A DNA stretch of 64,000 nucleotides from positions 620,001 through 684,000 of the forward strand of contig VWND01000075.1 in NCBI GenBank assembly GCA_009599575.1, written 5' to 3'. Below the pieces are notes generated by a model. That model was not told where the DNA came from and did no database searches. It saw nothing but the letters and a program-made list of their open reading frames with translations. Of this stretch, positions 47,500 through 59,339 are shown one piece after another (the stretch's first letter is position 1; each line of letters opens with the position of its first letter). The stretch comes from Blumeriella jaapii. Taxonomy: Eukaryota; Ascomycota; Leotiomycetes; Helotiales; Drepanopezizaceae. The translations under genes were made by a program, and so were the position numbers.

Positions 47500-48368
47500 T
47501 CGTTTTTGTTAATAAAAATGGTGAAAGCCTTATTGGGGTTTGCTTTCGTTATAGCATCCGCCGGATTGTTTTTTCCGTCAATCTATCTAACTTTTAATAA
47601 CTTTTTCTTTTTATAGCTTTAGCGGAAAGCTATAATATCGATTATAAAACGCTTTTCTTTTTTTGTTTTTAATTTGACCAAACACTTATATAGAAAGTAT
47701 GAATCAATGCAAATTATTATTGGAATATCGGGGAAATTAAACTTCTGAATGATTATACGTAGTATTATAGCGATGCAAATAGCGATATTTATTTTAAAAA
47801 CCATTTCGTATATTTCTGAAGCTAGTACGCTTCGTGTAATTCGCTGACATTTGGTTGAGCTTGCTGCAATTAGGTTTTTTTTTTATTTTGAATAAATTGT
47901 CAAGCTGCATTTTATTGGCTAGAAAGACCTCGTAGCCAATTTGCGAATTACAGTTTTTTTGTTATTAGCAAATAAATTATTAATAAATACAAATAGCTTT
48001 GCAATAGCAAGGTCGATTTGTATAAATAAAAATCTTCGATTTTGATTATTTATTATTTATCGAATTCGCTTGTTAATTGTATCGATATCTAATTAAATAA
48101 GATTTTCCATTTGTATTTGTGTAGCTATTAAAAGGTCGAAAATAGCCTCGGATTGACATAAACTAGCAATATAAGCTTTTCGAGCGCGTTAGGCGAAGTA
48201 ATTGCTCCTATCGTTTTTAATTAGCTCGAGTTTTTTTGCTTGGTTTTTTTGTCTGAAAAGAATAGAGCTATTTGACTTTGATTTATATAAGGTTTTTTCG
48301 TTAAAAATCAAAACGTTGCTTTTACTTAATATGTTTTTAGGCTTTGTATTAAAGTTTGCTGCTTGCAG
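47500..48368 (-). mobile_element. Ty1/copia retrotransposon, 3' part of pol (RNase H)
   Basis: On the minus strand a decayed frame contains IDSYFLYKCLVKLKT.KEKRFIIDI (around 47650-47725), then a WIDG-like block ending in NNPADAITKANPNKA (around 47530-47585). This is the conserved C-terminal RNase H end of fungal copia elements. Upstream (47800-48368) the frame reads as the part between reverse transcriptase and RNase H, including an RARKAYIAS-like block near 48170-48190. It is cut at 48368 by the gypsy element inserted there and resumes at 55061. Confidence 0.75.
48364..48368 (+). repeat. target-site duplication, left (TGCAG)
   Basis: Five bases before the left LTR of the plus-strand gypsy element. 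The bases after its right LTR (55056-55060) read TACAG: the same site with one G-to-A change, as RIP would produce. Confidence 0.75.
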
Positions 48369-48633
48369 TGTGACGACTCATTCGTTTGCCCCTCGTGTCA
48401 CCCCAGCAACTACGTATAGTTGCAAGCTCCCTGGTCTTCTGGTGGGTCTTTCATCAACTGTGAAGACTATCATATATATAAGGCTCTCTTCCTTTAGCAA
48501 CTTTTGTCTTTTGCAATTGTTAATTCTAAGTGAATATTTTTATTATAAAATCAAAAATTCGTTTTTTTATATTATATGAATAAAGCGACCAATTAATTGA
48601 TTTCTTAGCCTTTCGATTAATTAAATCGTTATA
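48369..48633 (+). repeat. 5' LTR of gypsy element 1
   Basis: 265 bp, begins TGTGACGA and ends TCGTTATA (from TCGTCACA). It aligns base for base in length with the LTR at 54791-55055; differences are transitions. Confidence 0.9.
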
Positions 48634-49861
48634 TTATCAATAACTTTTTTTTTACGCTGACGACGGCGTAAATTATTTCTTTCTTCGAATTCCTTACGAA
48701 TTACACCAAAGTGATCGACCGGTCGTAAAAAGGCTTATTTCCGCATTTCGCGAAAAATGGCTTTTGTTCAACGATTTTCCTTTTAGCAAAGCTTTTCAGC
48801 TTCTGCTATTATATTTTAACCTTTTTTTCAATCAGCAAAAAAGCAGCCTCCTTCAGAAGTTTTTTTTTTTAAAAAACAGTTTTTTTTCCGAGGAAAAAAA
48901 AACAAAGAAAAAGGCAGAGCGCCAACCACTTCGCTTGCCATTTCGCAGTCTAGCGCTGAAAGCGTTTAATTAAGACTTTTGCAAAATCAACTGAAAAAAG
49001 CGCAAAAGCGTAAACGACAATTTTTGAAAATTATACGATTACGATAAATCTTTTAATCAAAGCGTTTGGTAAAATTTATCGAACGTGCTTCTGCTAGTCG
49101 CGAATCTGCTGTTTTTTTTTTTTTTCGTAACGTTTTATTTTAATTAACAAACGCTGCAAACCAATCTTTACGCTTTTCGCAAACTTTTTTTGAATTTTCC
49201 TTTAACGGCCAAGATTTTAGCGCGCTTTTTAAACGCTATAATTCCCATTTATTTGCTGACTTTCGATTAGCTCGCATAAAACGCGTTTCGAACCTTGAAT
49301 TTAAGCTAAATAATAATAAAAATTATAAAACACGCTACTGAAAAATTAAAGTTTTCGATAACTTCGAATTTTACTACGATTATTTCGTTGGCGATCGATT
49401 TCGCAAAAATTACATATTCGATCAAACCGAAAGCGTAGCAAAAAAGTTTCTGACCCCGCGTATTTTAAACCGTTTCGATTTTATATTTCCCGAAAAATTA
49501 ATAAAAAAAATCGCCGATTTCTTAGCCGACTTTTCAAACGTTCAAAAGGCCGAAAACGAATTTAAAATGCTTGCAATAAATACGCACGACGATTTTTAGC
49601 GATTTTACCTGCGATTTTTTACTTTCGCAGCGAACGCTTAAATACGAACCGACAAACAGCTTCGGAACGCTTTTCGCGATAAAATATTAAAGCGTCTACG
49701 AGAAAAGCTGCATTTGAAATAAACGCGTATAACGATTTTTAAAAATTGGCTTACCGCCGTTCGATAAAAAAAGCAAAATCAATTGGCTGAACGAATTTTA
49801 TACGCGAATCGCTTTTTAATTAAATTTATTATTTATTAAAATAATAAGTTTTTAATCAAAG

Positions 49862-50453
49862 CGTATTACGAATTAAATCGTACGTACGAAAGTCGTTTAA
49901 ATGCTTTACAAGCTCCTTTTTAGCCTTTTGTTTTTCTTTTTCTTTTACGTTAAAACGCTTTTTCTGGCGTTTTTTCTTTTCGATCGGACCAACGATAACG
50001 CTCGTTTTTTATTCCATATCAGAAAGTTTAAAAAAGCCAATTTGCACGATTTTTTACGGGCCGATCCTCGGTTTTACCCAAAAAGCCTTTTAGACTGATA
50101 AATATAAACGAGGTCGAGCCGGCCGGCCGAAAATTCGTTTTCTGATAATAATAGTAAAAACGAAAACCTTTTTTCAAAACGATTTTTAAAACGCGTATTA
50201 CGAATTAAATCGTACGTACATACGTTAAAACGCTTTTTCTGGCGTTTTTTCTTTTCGATCGGACCAACGATAACGCTCGTTTTTTATTCCATATCAGAAA
50301 GTTTAAAAAAGCCAATTTGCACGATTTTTTACGGGCCGATCCTCGGTTTTACCCAAAACCCCGCGTCTGCCTTTTTAGACTGATAAATATAAACGAGGTC
50401 GAGCCGGCCGAAAAAGTAAAAACGAAAACCTTTTTTCAAACGATTTTTAAAAC
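49862..50453 (+). repeat. tandem duplication inside the gag region of gypsy element 1
   Basis: Unit 1 is 49862-50193 (332 bp). Unit 2 is 50194-50453 and starts with the same CGTATTACGAATTAAATCG but lacks about 70 bp near its start and smaller pieces later. The shared core includes the GATCGGACCAACGATAACGC block. Confidence 0.85.
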
Positions 50454-50619
50454 GAATACGAAGAAATTAAAGATTTTCCCGCCAATCGAAAAAACGCTCA
50501 GGCCTAAGCAAAGCTTTCTTTTTAGGCGTATTGCGCGATATACGTTATTTTAACGTTCGAAAGCTTTTTAATAGCGATTTATTAATAATTCCCGTTATAT
50601 TTATTAAAAATAGTCTTTC

Positions 50620-50700
50620 GTACAAAATGAAAACGCTCGCCGATTTTAAAGCGAACGGTTATGCGTTGATCGATTCGGCGTTAATCAAATCCTTTTTTTT
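50620..50700 (+). pseudogene. aspartic protease remnant of gypsy element 1
   Basis: The frame reads MKTLADFKANGYALIDS, which corresponds to the TLADSGANGYAFID-type active site of fungal gypsy proteases with the Ser-Gly of the Asp-Ser-Gly lost. Confidence 0.55.
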
Positions 50701-51839
50701 TTTTTAAAAACTTTTGATTTAATTTTTTCCGGCTTTTTTTTTGTAAAAAAATATAATAAAGCTCGTAGCTATTTAATTATATATTTTACGCTTTTTAATT
50801 TTATTATTAACAACCGAATATAATCGTTTATTTTTTTTTTAATTATTAATCTCGGAAATTATAATATAATTCTAAGAAAAGCTTGATTGGCCGAATATTA
50901 AGTTTTATTAAATTGTAATAAACGCAAGCTTTATTGGCCGAAGTTTTACTTTTTCATAGCCTTTTACGCTCGTTGTATTAAAATCTTTTATTTACATTTT
51001 CGAAAAATTTAATTTCGCTATTAAAACGACGCTGTAAAACGTAATAAAAACCTTGACCAATTATGGCAAACTTACGACGCTGTGCGAAACGCGAAAAAAT
51101 CGAATTTTATTCGCGGTGTCAATTTTTATAGCGACGCTAATAAGATAATACAAAAAATCACACCACCATTTTTCCAGGCTAACGATTCTTTTTTTATTAT
51201 TTTTTTTTTTTTTTTTCTTTTTTCTTTTCGTTAAAACAGCTTTTTCGTTTTACGAAAAACAATTATATCAAAAACCGAAAAAAAGCTTTCGCCGCGATAG
51301 CTTTTCAGTTTAATATAATCGATAGTTTAAACAAGCCATCTTTTAAACCTTCCAAACGATTAATTCGAAAACGAATCCCTTAACCTACTGTTTATCCAAT
51401 TTTTATCTGCCAAATTATTGCATACGCTTTTAAGCTAATTTTCAGAAAAAAAACAATTGAAATATTTTTAATCTTTTTGTACGAAATCGACAAAATACTA
51501 AACGATCTTACGTATAATATTTTTTTTAAGATTTAATTTTATAATTTTTTCGAACGTTTCAAAACTAACGAAATATCGATTTCGACCCTTTTAACCAGCT
51601 TAGCAAAGCTAATTTCGAATAAATCTTTTTTCGAATTTTTTTCTCCGAAGTACAAAAACCTCGAACACGTGTTTTTTAAAGCTGCTAATAACGAGCTAGC
51701 CTTTTACCGGCCCTACGATTATAAAATCGAGCTTATTATAAGTGAAAAAAAACTGAAATATATTTTTTTATACAAAATATCGATTTCGAAGCTCGAAATT
51801 ATTAAAATTTATTTGTAAAATAACTTTAACAAAAGTTTT

Positions 51840-53040
51840 ATCGAATTTTTTATCGCTTTTTTCGTTGCTCCAATGCTTTTCGCTAAAAAACCCGACGGTT
51901 CACTGCGTTTTTGTATCGATTATCGAACCTTTAATAACGTTATTTGTAAAAATCGCTATTTTTTTCTTTTTATCGATAAAACTTTTGCTCGTTTTTCGAA
52001 AATACGAATTTTTACAAAGCTCGATATTCGTCAAGCTTTTTACAAAATTCGAATAAATTCCGCTAATAAAAAACTAACGACGTTTCGTACGCGTTACGGC
52101 GTTTATAAATGCAAAATGCTATTTTTTGGTTTTATTAATAAATCCGCAACTTATTAACGCTATATAAACGACGTTTTTTTCGATTATTTAAACGATTTTT
52201 GCATTGCATACCTGGATAATATTTTTATTTATTCGTTCGATTTTTTAAAATACGCTATATACGTTCGCAAAATGTTTTAAAAGCTCGCTGACGCTGAATT
52301 ACAGACCGATATTCGAAAGTTTAAATTTAACGTTATTCGGATCCGTTACCTAAGCTTTATTATTTCGATTAAAAGCTTAAAAATAAACTCAAAAAAGGTT
52401 TCCGTGATCGCTTATTAAAAGCCTTTTATTATTATAAAAGGTGTATAAAGCTTTTTTGATTTTTGTAATTTTTACCGACGTTTTATTCGAGACTACGGTA
52501 TAATTGCAAAGCTTTTGATTTATTTAATCAAAGCTAACGTTTTTTTTAATTTTATTTTTAAATATCAGAAAAGTTTCGACCTTTTTATACTAGTTTTTAC
52601 TACTGCACCAATTCTATAATATTACAGGCAAAACTTTTTTTGCATATTAAAAACTGACGTTTTAAACGGCGTAGTAGCTTTTATGCTTTCGCAATTCTAT
52701 AGCGACGATTGGCTTTTAGTCGTTTATTTTAGCAAAATCATAATCTTCGCAAAGCTAAACTACGTCGTATATAATAAAAAAATGTTCGCAATCGTAAGAT
52801 TTCTAAGCAATTTTCGTACTGAATTAATTAATTCAGTTTATTAAATTAAAATAATTACTAATTATAAAGCTTTAAAGTATTTTATGATTTTTAAACTTTA
52901 AACGCTCGATAAGCACGCTGGGCCGAGCTTCTCGCCGATTACAACTTTTTTATTACGTATAAACCAGGTAAATACAATTTTTTGGCTAACGCATTAATAC
53001 GTCGTACGAACGAACTCGACCGCTAAAACTTTCTTAAACG
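51840..53040 (+). pseudogene. reverse transcriptase and RNase H remnant of gypsy element 1
   Basis: Readable RT motifs: KKPDGSLRFCIDYR, IRIFTKLDIRQAF, TTFRTRYGVYKCK and a late AYLDNI in place of the catalytic YLDD. Stops interrupt the frame near 52155 and beyond. An RNase H part follows at about 52640-53030 with a VVAFMLSQ and an AIVRFL-like block. It cannot be active. Confidence 0.85.
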
Positions 53041-53049
53041 CATTTAGCG

Positions 53050-54000
53050 CTTGCAAACTTTTTTTCGAGCCGATCAGATTGACCACCGCTTTTTAACTGA
53101 AAAACTTCGATTTTTTACGGTCTTCGAAACAGCTGTTTTTATTATTAAAATAACTAATTTTTCTTCCGCACTTCGTATCGTTAACCAGCTTTTCCACGCT
53201 AATCGCACAGCTAGCAGCTTAATAGCCCTTCGAAAAAAAGCTGTACGAAACGCTATAAAAAAAAACGATAATAACGATAATAATACTTCGTTTTCGTATA
53301 TATTTAAACGCGATTTGCTGTTATATTACGGTCGCCTGATAGTATTAAACGTCGATCATTTCCGTTTAGCTTTTGTACGAAAAATATACGACCAGATTTC
53401 TATCGTTTATTTTAGCGTTCGCAAAATTACGCAATTGTTTTCGGACCAATACTATTAGCGAAATATAACAGCCTTTGTAAAACAATACTATCGCAACTGC
53501 TACGCTTATCGAAAAAGTTTTGTTTTAAAAAATAAACGCTCCGGCTTTTTTCAGCTTTTTCCTGTTCTTAACCATTTTTAAAAGTACGTTATAATAAACT
53601 TTTGCAGCTTTAACAAAAACAAACACGGTTACGATAACGTGTTCGTAATAATAAATCGTTTTTCCAAGCAAGCTATTTCGATTTTTTATTACAAAAATAT
53701 CGACGCTCGAAGCTTCGCCAAATTATATATATTTCATATATATAAGTATTTTAGCCTTTTAAAAAGTATTATTAGCGATCGTGGCCCTTAGTATTAATTT
53801 ACCTTCTGATCTGAATTAAACAAAATACTCGGTACGCAACTAAAACTTTCGATAGCCGCTTACCTTAAAACCGATAATCAAACCGAAATTTACAATTAAT
53901 ATCTGCAAAAACGCTTTCGACCTTTCGTAAATTTTTATTAAAACGATTAAAGCGAATTTTTTCTAATAATAAATTTCGCCTAAATAATCTTTTCTTACGA
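53050..54000 (+). pseudogene. integrase remnant of gypsy element 1
   Basis: An HHCC-like start with the histidines largely lost is followed by the core: a HGYDNVFVIINRFSKQ block with the first catalytic Asp position changed, ISDRGP, and later DNQTEIYNQYLQKR carrying the catalytic Glu. Stops are frequent. Confidence 0.8.
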
Positions 54001-54265
54001 AAGTTTAAATGGCCTTTTACTTTTTGAAATTGTACACGATTATACTTCTTATATTAATTAAAATTAAAAGCTCGATATTTTCTTTTTTTTTAACTTTTTA
54101 CATAAGCTAAACGCAAACGAAGCTCGTACGTACGCTCGCCGCTATTACGACGCTTAAAACCTCGCCAAATCGCATTTTTAACAAATTTATAACAAAATAA
54201 AAAAAAGTGCGAATAAGTTTCGTCGCGCGATCGATTTTAACGTTAGCGATTACGTATAGCTCGAT

Positions 54266-54670
54266 ATGCGTTTATTTCCGATCTTCCGGCCTTTTCGCAA
54301 GCTCGATAATTTTATAAACGGCCTTTTCAAAATTGTAATTAAAATTTTCGATAACGCTTTTAAATTAGACCTTTTTAATATTATAAACGTACACCCAGTT
54401 TTTCACGCTAATCGACTGCGTAAAGCAATTAACGACGCGCTTCCAAATCAGGTTAATTTAGCCCCTGAATTTATTAATATAATTAATAAGCTTAAATACA
54501 AAATCGAAAAATTAATCGCTTATCGAATGCAGCGAAAAACTTTTTAATACAAAGCTTTTTAGATAAGCTTAAATAAAAATCTCACGTGATACCCCGCGTC
54601 TGATTTTATATACGTTTTTCTAAAAGTGCGCGACTTTTATTTGGCGCATAAAAAGCTTCCCGGTCCTTTT
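54266..54670 (+). pseudogene. integrase C-terminus and chromodomain remnant of gypsy element 1
   Basis: RPFRKLDNFINGLFKI and INVHPVFHANRLRKA are the GPY/F-type C-terminal region. After it come KIEKLIAYRMQRKTF, a YKAF..W-like decayed stretch and a KVRDFYLAH..LPGP block, as at the chromodomain end of fungal chromoviruses. Confidence 0.75.
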
Positions 54671-54790
54671 GCAAAACTTATAAACTGGCTGAAAGCGTAT
54701 TCCGAAAGTTTGGATTCGTACGATTATTTGAATAATAACGTACCAATGGATAAAAGCTCGAAAGCGCGCTTTTTTCGGACGGAGGGATAA

Positions 54791-55055
54791 TATAACGACT
54801 TATTCGTTTGCTCCTCGTGTCACTTTAGCAATTACGTATAATTGCAAGCTTTTTGATCTTCTGGTGGGTTTCCTATCAACTATAAAAATTATTATATATA
54901 TAAAGCTTTTTTCTTTTAGCAATTTCTGCTTTTTGCAATTATTGATTCTAAGTGAATATTTTTGTTACAAAACCAAAGGTTCGTTTTTTTAAACCATGTG
55001 AACAAGGCGACCAGTTGACTGATCTCCCAGCTTTTCGACTGATTAAATCGTCACA
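54791..55055 (+). repeat. 3' LTR of gypsy element 1
   Basis: 265 bp, begins TATAACGA (from TGTGACGA) and ends TCGTCACA, preceded by the purine tract GGACGGAGGGATAA. Confidence 0.9.
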
Positions 55056-55060
55056 TACAG
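55056..55060 (+). repeat. target-site duplication, right (TACAG)
   Basis: Partner of TGCAG at 48364-48368. Confidence 0.75.
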
Positions 55061-55785
55061 TTCGGCCTTTTCCAAAGCTGAAAAAGTCTTATCTGCTAGC
55101 TGCAACGTGTCGTTTGTTTGCATCTTTACGATTGCGAAAGCAGAAGTAATAGAAATAAATAAGCAGGGGTCGTATATTAACGTAATTATATAAAGCTTGT
55201 TTTTATAATGCTTATAGTACGTATTTTACCAATACGTACCTGCTTTTGTTCTATCGTACAAAGGCTTGTGGATCAGCAGAATCGAGCTTTTTAGATAGCT
55301 AGATTATAGCTTTTTAGGAAGATGCGTTAGGATTTATCTTTTTAGAAACTTATTAGCGCTTATATAAGCTTGAGTGATATTTTTTAAATGCAGTATAATA
55401 TTGCAAATATATTCGAGGATTAGGGCGAGAGCTATAATTAATTTTTGGCTATTTCGCTGAATAATAGGTAATTAAATGAAAATATCGTATTTCTTATCGT
55501 CGTTGTAAGCTTGAATTATCAGTTTAGATTTTTCGAATAATATAGTTGTATTTTTGCTTTTGATTTTATTCACAATTCGTAAATTAAAAATTCGGCCGTA
55601 ATAAAGAGTGGGGTTGTATTATACAACTTTAAAAACGCTTTTCTCGATTAAACCTTTTATTTCCATTTTTCTAAAAGCTTTAAAAGGCTCGCCGAGGGTT
55701 GTAATAATATTTTTTTGGCGTAGCTTGACTGAGTATTCAGCGTCTGCTTTTTTTTTGTGTATAAGGTAATTTGTAATACAGTTAT
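55061..55785 (-). mobile_element. Ty1/copia retrotransposon, reverse transcriptase part (same element as 47500-48368)
   Basis: Minus-strand decayed frame. From high to low coordinates it reads an EYSVKLRQKNIITTLGEPFK block, KMEIKGLIEKSVFKVV, a KSKLIIQAYNDDKK block, an ALILEY.CN..L.LKNITQAY block, a KPLYDRTKAGTYW block and KMQTNDTLQLADKTFSALE. This is the normal order of copia RT. At 55061 it stops at the gypsy insertion and continues in frame at 48368. Its other side is cut at 55785 by the LTR of a second gypsy family. Confidence 0.8.
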
Positions 55786-56047
55786 TGTCACAGCTAGCTT
55801 AAGGGTGATCAGAAGGGTGATGTGGACCAAAAGGTACGCATATAAATTGAAAAAAAAACACCGAGCTAGAATGCTCGGGGTCGCGAACTTTATATACAAT
55901 GGGTTGCGCTTATGGGTCACGTGACTTAGCGCGAGGCCTAATGGCCGAAGTGGTCCGTGCCCAAATTTTATTCCAATACCACCGGCAATTATACCATTGG
56001 CAACCATACTATTAGCAATTATTATTAGCCAAGAAAAAATCGTAATA
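55786..56047 (-). repeat. 3' LTR of the older gypsy-2 copy
   Basis: 262 bp, TGTCACAGC at one end and CGTAATA (from CGTAACA) at the other. It has two fewer copies of an internal 15-bp repeat than the two other LTRs of the family (56864-57154 and 63031-63321). Confidence 0.85.
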
Positions 56048-56858
56048 TTATCTTCTCCTTTCGAAAAACTGCGTCCGCGCAGTTGCGGTTATGGGTTTAT
56101 CGTTTTTTAATTTAGTATAATCTTTTTTGTTTTCGTTGTAAGCTTGCAATTATACGAAAAATGCTCGTAAAGGGCCTTTGGCGGTAGGGTGCGATCGGTG
56201 AAATATTTAAAAAATATAAAAGGCCGTTATAGCGTTAAAACAAAAGTATTATTCGAGATTTTTATCAGCGTTTTTTCAATTGATCTGATATTATAATACT
56301 TTTTTATACAATTTCGAATTTATTATTTTTTCGATTTTTTACTCCGTTTGTTTAAAAAATAATTAAATAAAAATTGGTTCGGAGCGGCGTTAGTTAAATA
56401 AAAAGTTGCTGATATGCTTTCGGAGCGAATATAAATGAAAAATTGGATGGATTAACTAATTTGCGGAAAAGTTAAACTTTTAATTTTTTTTTATTTTATC
56501 GACGATTTTAATTAAACCGTATTATTTGTTTAAAAGCTTTCGGAAAGGTCGGTCGAGTTTTTAATTTTTAATACTTATTAATACTTCGTCGCTTATTTTT
56601 TAATTTATTAGTCGTTTGTGCAAATTAGCGAAGCGTTTTATTTTGGCTTATTATTACGTAATAAACGATTGCGCGTATTTTATAATTTTTTTAGCTTAAA
56701 AAGCCAAGTGCAAAGCTTCGTCGCGGTTAAGCTTTTCGATGGCCGAGCGAAAAGAACGGAAATTGTTTATATTTTAAGATATGCGAGCCTCGTATTTATT
56801 TAAAATTTAAAAAAAAGAAACGTTGCCGAAAAATTCGTGCGGCAAAATTAATTATATA

Positions 56859-56863
56859 ATATT
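56859..56863 (-). repeat. target-site duplication, left (ATATT)
   Basis: Identical to 63322-63326 on the other side of the younger gypsy-2 copy. Removing the insert and one ATATT restores the sequence seen uninterrupted at about 57955-57985. Confidence 0.85.
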
Positions 56864-57154
56864 TGTCACAGCTAGCTTAAGGGTGATCGGGATAATGTGG
56901 ACCAAAAGGTACGCATGTAAATTGAAAAAAAAACACCGAGCTAGAATGCTCGGGGTCGCGAACTTTATGTATAATAGGCTGCGCTTATGGGTCACGTGAC
57001 TTAGCGCGAAGCCTAATGGCCGAAGTGGTCCGTGCCCAAACTTTATTCCAATACCACCGGCAATTATACCACTGGCAACCATACCACTGGCGACCATACC
57101 ACTAGCGATCATACCACTAGCAACCATACCACTAGCCAAAGGAGAATCGTAACA
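56864..57154 (-). repeat. 3' LTR of the younger gypsy-2 copy
   Basis: 291 bp; on the minus strand it starts TGTTACGATTC and ends GCTGTGACA. It includes five and a bit tandem 15-bp units of the CCACTGGCGACCATA type. Confidence 0.9.
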
Positions 57155-57170
57155 CTACCCCTCCCCTTCG
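57155..57170 (-). other. polypurine tract of the younger gypsy-2 copy
   Basis: CGAAGGGGAGGGGTAG on the minus strand, directly before the 3' LTR, the expected primer site for plus-strand DNA synthesis. Confidence 0.8.
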
Positions 57171-58299
57171 AAAAACTGCGTTCGCGCAGTTGCGATCATA
57201 AGTCTATCGTTTTTTAACTCAGTGTAATTTTTTTTGCCTTCGTTGTAAGCTTGCAACCATGCGGAGAGCGCTCGTAAAAAGCTTTTAGCGGTGGGGTGCG
57301 ATCGGTGAAATATTTAAAAAATATAAAAGGCCGTTATAGCGTCAAAACAAAAGTATTATTCGAGATTTTTATCAGCGCTTTTTCAATTGACCTAATATTG
57401 CAATACTTTTTTATGCAATTTCGAATTTATTATTTTTTCGATTTTTTATTTCGTTTGTTCAAAAAATAATTAAATAAAAGCTGGTTCGGGGCGGCGTTGG
57501 CCAGGTAAAAGATTGCTGATATATTTTCGGAGCGAATATAAATAAAAAATTAAATAAATTAATTAATTTGCGAAAAAATTAAATTTTCAATTTTTTTTTA
57601 TTTTGTCGACGATTTTAATTAAGCCGTACCATTTATCTAAAAGCTTTCGGAAAAGTCGGTCGAACTTTTAATTTTTAATATTTATTAATACTTCGTCGCT
57701 TATATTCTAATTCACCGGTCGTTTGTGCAAATTAGCGAAGCGTTTTATTTTGGCTTATTATTACGTAATAAACGATTGCGCGTATTTTACAATTTTTTTA
57801 GCTCGGAAAGCTAAATGCAAAGCTTCGTCGCGATTAAGCTTTTCGATAGCCGAGCGAAAAAAACGGAAATTGTTTATATCTTAGGATATGCGAGCTTCGT
57901 ATTTATTTAAAACTTAAAAAAAAAAAACGTTGCCGAAAAACTCGTGCGGCAAAATTAATTATATAATATTTATTAAAAGTAAAAAGCGTTTTCAATTGTC
58001 TTGGTAATAAAAGCAAAAAAAGCGGAAGCGTTGCTTAATATATTAGTTTATTATTTCGGTCTGCTTATCGATATTAAAATTATACGTAGTAATTAATTTG
58101 ATTTTGGTTTTTAATATGCGGCAAAGTTTTTGCTAAAAAACCGAAATAAATTAAGCTTTTCGGTCCGAAACAATTAAATCCGGCATGCCGAAATAGCGCA
58201 CTTAATAAATTAAAAACAAAGCTGCCAATTTTTTCGCTATAATAGTTTTATAGCAAAAAACTAATAAAAGCTTTTTAAATAAACGATTTATTATTACGA

Positions 58300-58950
58300 A
58301 AGCGAAGTCGTAACCATTTTCGTTTAATAAAAGCTTCGTAAAATCCATCGTTAAGTATTAATAAAGCCTGCTAAATATAAGCAAAGATTTCAGAAAGCCC
58401 GAAGTTTTGTCGCGCCTAGCTTTTATTCGTATGCAACGACAATTCGAAACGTATTGCTGTATATCTGCTTTTATAATTTTTTAATAATATTTGCGACCGA
58501 CCAAAAGCTTTATTTTTTTTATTTTAACGTATACTACGCAAAGCTGTTCGTAAATATATCGGATCAGAAAAGTTCGCAGTTCGGAAGATTTCAAAAGCAT
58601 TATTAATTTACTTTGGAAAAACAATTTGTTTTATCGCAATTAATAATCAAAATTATAATTGCGGGCCTGCGTTCGCTGCGCTTCGAAAGAAAAAGAATTT
58701 TTATTAGCTTATAATAAATCGTTTATAATTATATAATTATGCATATCGTATGCAATTACGGAAGTTAGATTTGCGAATTTTTCTGTAAGTATTTTATTTT
58801 TTTCGTTTTCGCTGTTTTTTTCGGAAAAAATGCTATCGTTATCGCGCTTATCGAACGGTATTTTTATAAACGCTAGCGTAATTATGCTTTTAGCAGCCAT
58901 TTTTTTTAAAATCTGAAAATTTAATTTATCGTTTAAAAGCATTTGCTGCT
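58300..58950 (-). pseudogene. integrase remnant of gypsy-2
   Basis: The minus strand around 58530-58300 reads QQYVSNCRCIRIKARRDKTSGFLK and then LTMDF. This is the end of the zinc-binding domain and the start of the catalytic core of gypsy integrases, with stops. Confidence 0.65.
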
Positions 58951-59339
58951 TTCGAGCTGCTCGCTATCGCGCTTTTAATAAAAAAATATTCTGGTTTTTA
59001 CGAAAAAAAATATTAGCGAGCGTATTAATAATTTCCGACCGGTATATAATTGTAAAATAAAAATCGGCGAAAAAAAACTCGACCTATCGAGCTTATCGGG
59101 CCGAAAAGTTTTTAATTATTATAAAATATTTCAAAGCGCGGTGATCGGTATATATATATACGTTTTTTTAGGTTTTTAATAGCTCCGGCTTATAATTTTT
59201 AAAAAAGCGAAAAATAGCGAAAAGCTTTTTGTCGTAAATCGGATAATTAAGCTCGGCGTCGATTATAATTTTAAAAAAAAAACCGACCGAATAATAAATA
59301 TTTTTTTTTGCAATTGCGATAATACGCTAGTTATTATTT

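Larger units (their letters stand above)
48369..55055 (+). mobile_element. complete Ty3/gypsy chromovirus, RIP-inactivated
   Basis: A 6,687-bp element with two 265-bp LTRs, a polypurine tract (GGACGGAGGGATAA) just before the right LTR and a 5-bp target duplication. Pol domains run protease, reverse transcriptase, RNase H, integrase, then a C-terminal HPVFHANRLR block and a chromodomain-like tail, so it is a chromovirus. The gag region carries a tandem duplication (49862-50453). All frames are broken by stops. It sits inside the minus-strand copia element. Confidence 0.9.
55786..56863 (-). mobile_element. older gypsy-2 copy, 3' part (LTR plus end of internal region)
   Basis: LTR (55786-56047), a decayed polypurine tract (CGAAAGGAGAAGATAA on the minus strand, 56048-56063) and about 800 bp matching 57155-57964 of the younger copy. 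It breaks off at the left target duplication (56859-56863) and continues at 63322, so the younger copy lies inside it. Confidence 0.85.

Noticed and set aside
57032..57217. plus-strand frame with repeated His-Thr-Thr units and the matching minus-strand MVASG repeats
   Set aside because: Both are translations of the 15-bp tandem repeat in the gypsy-2 LTR, not proteins.
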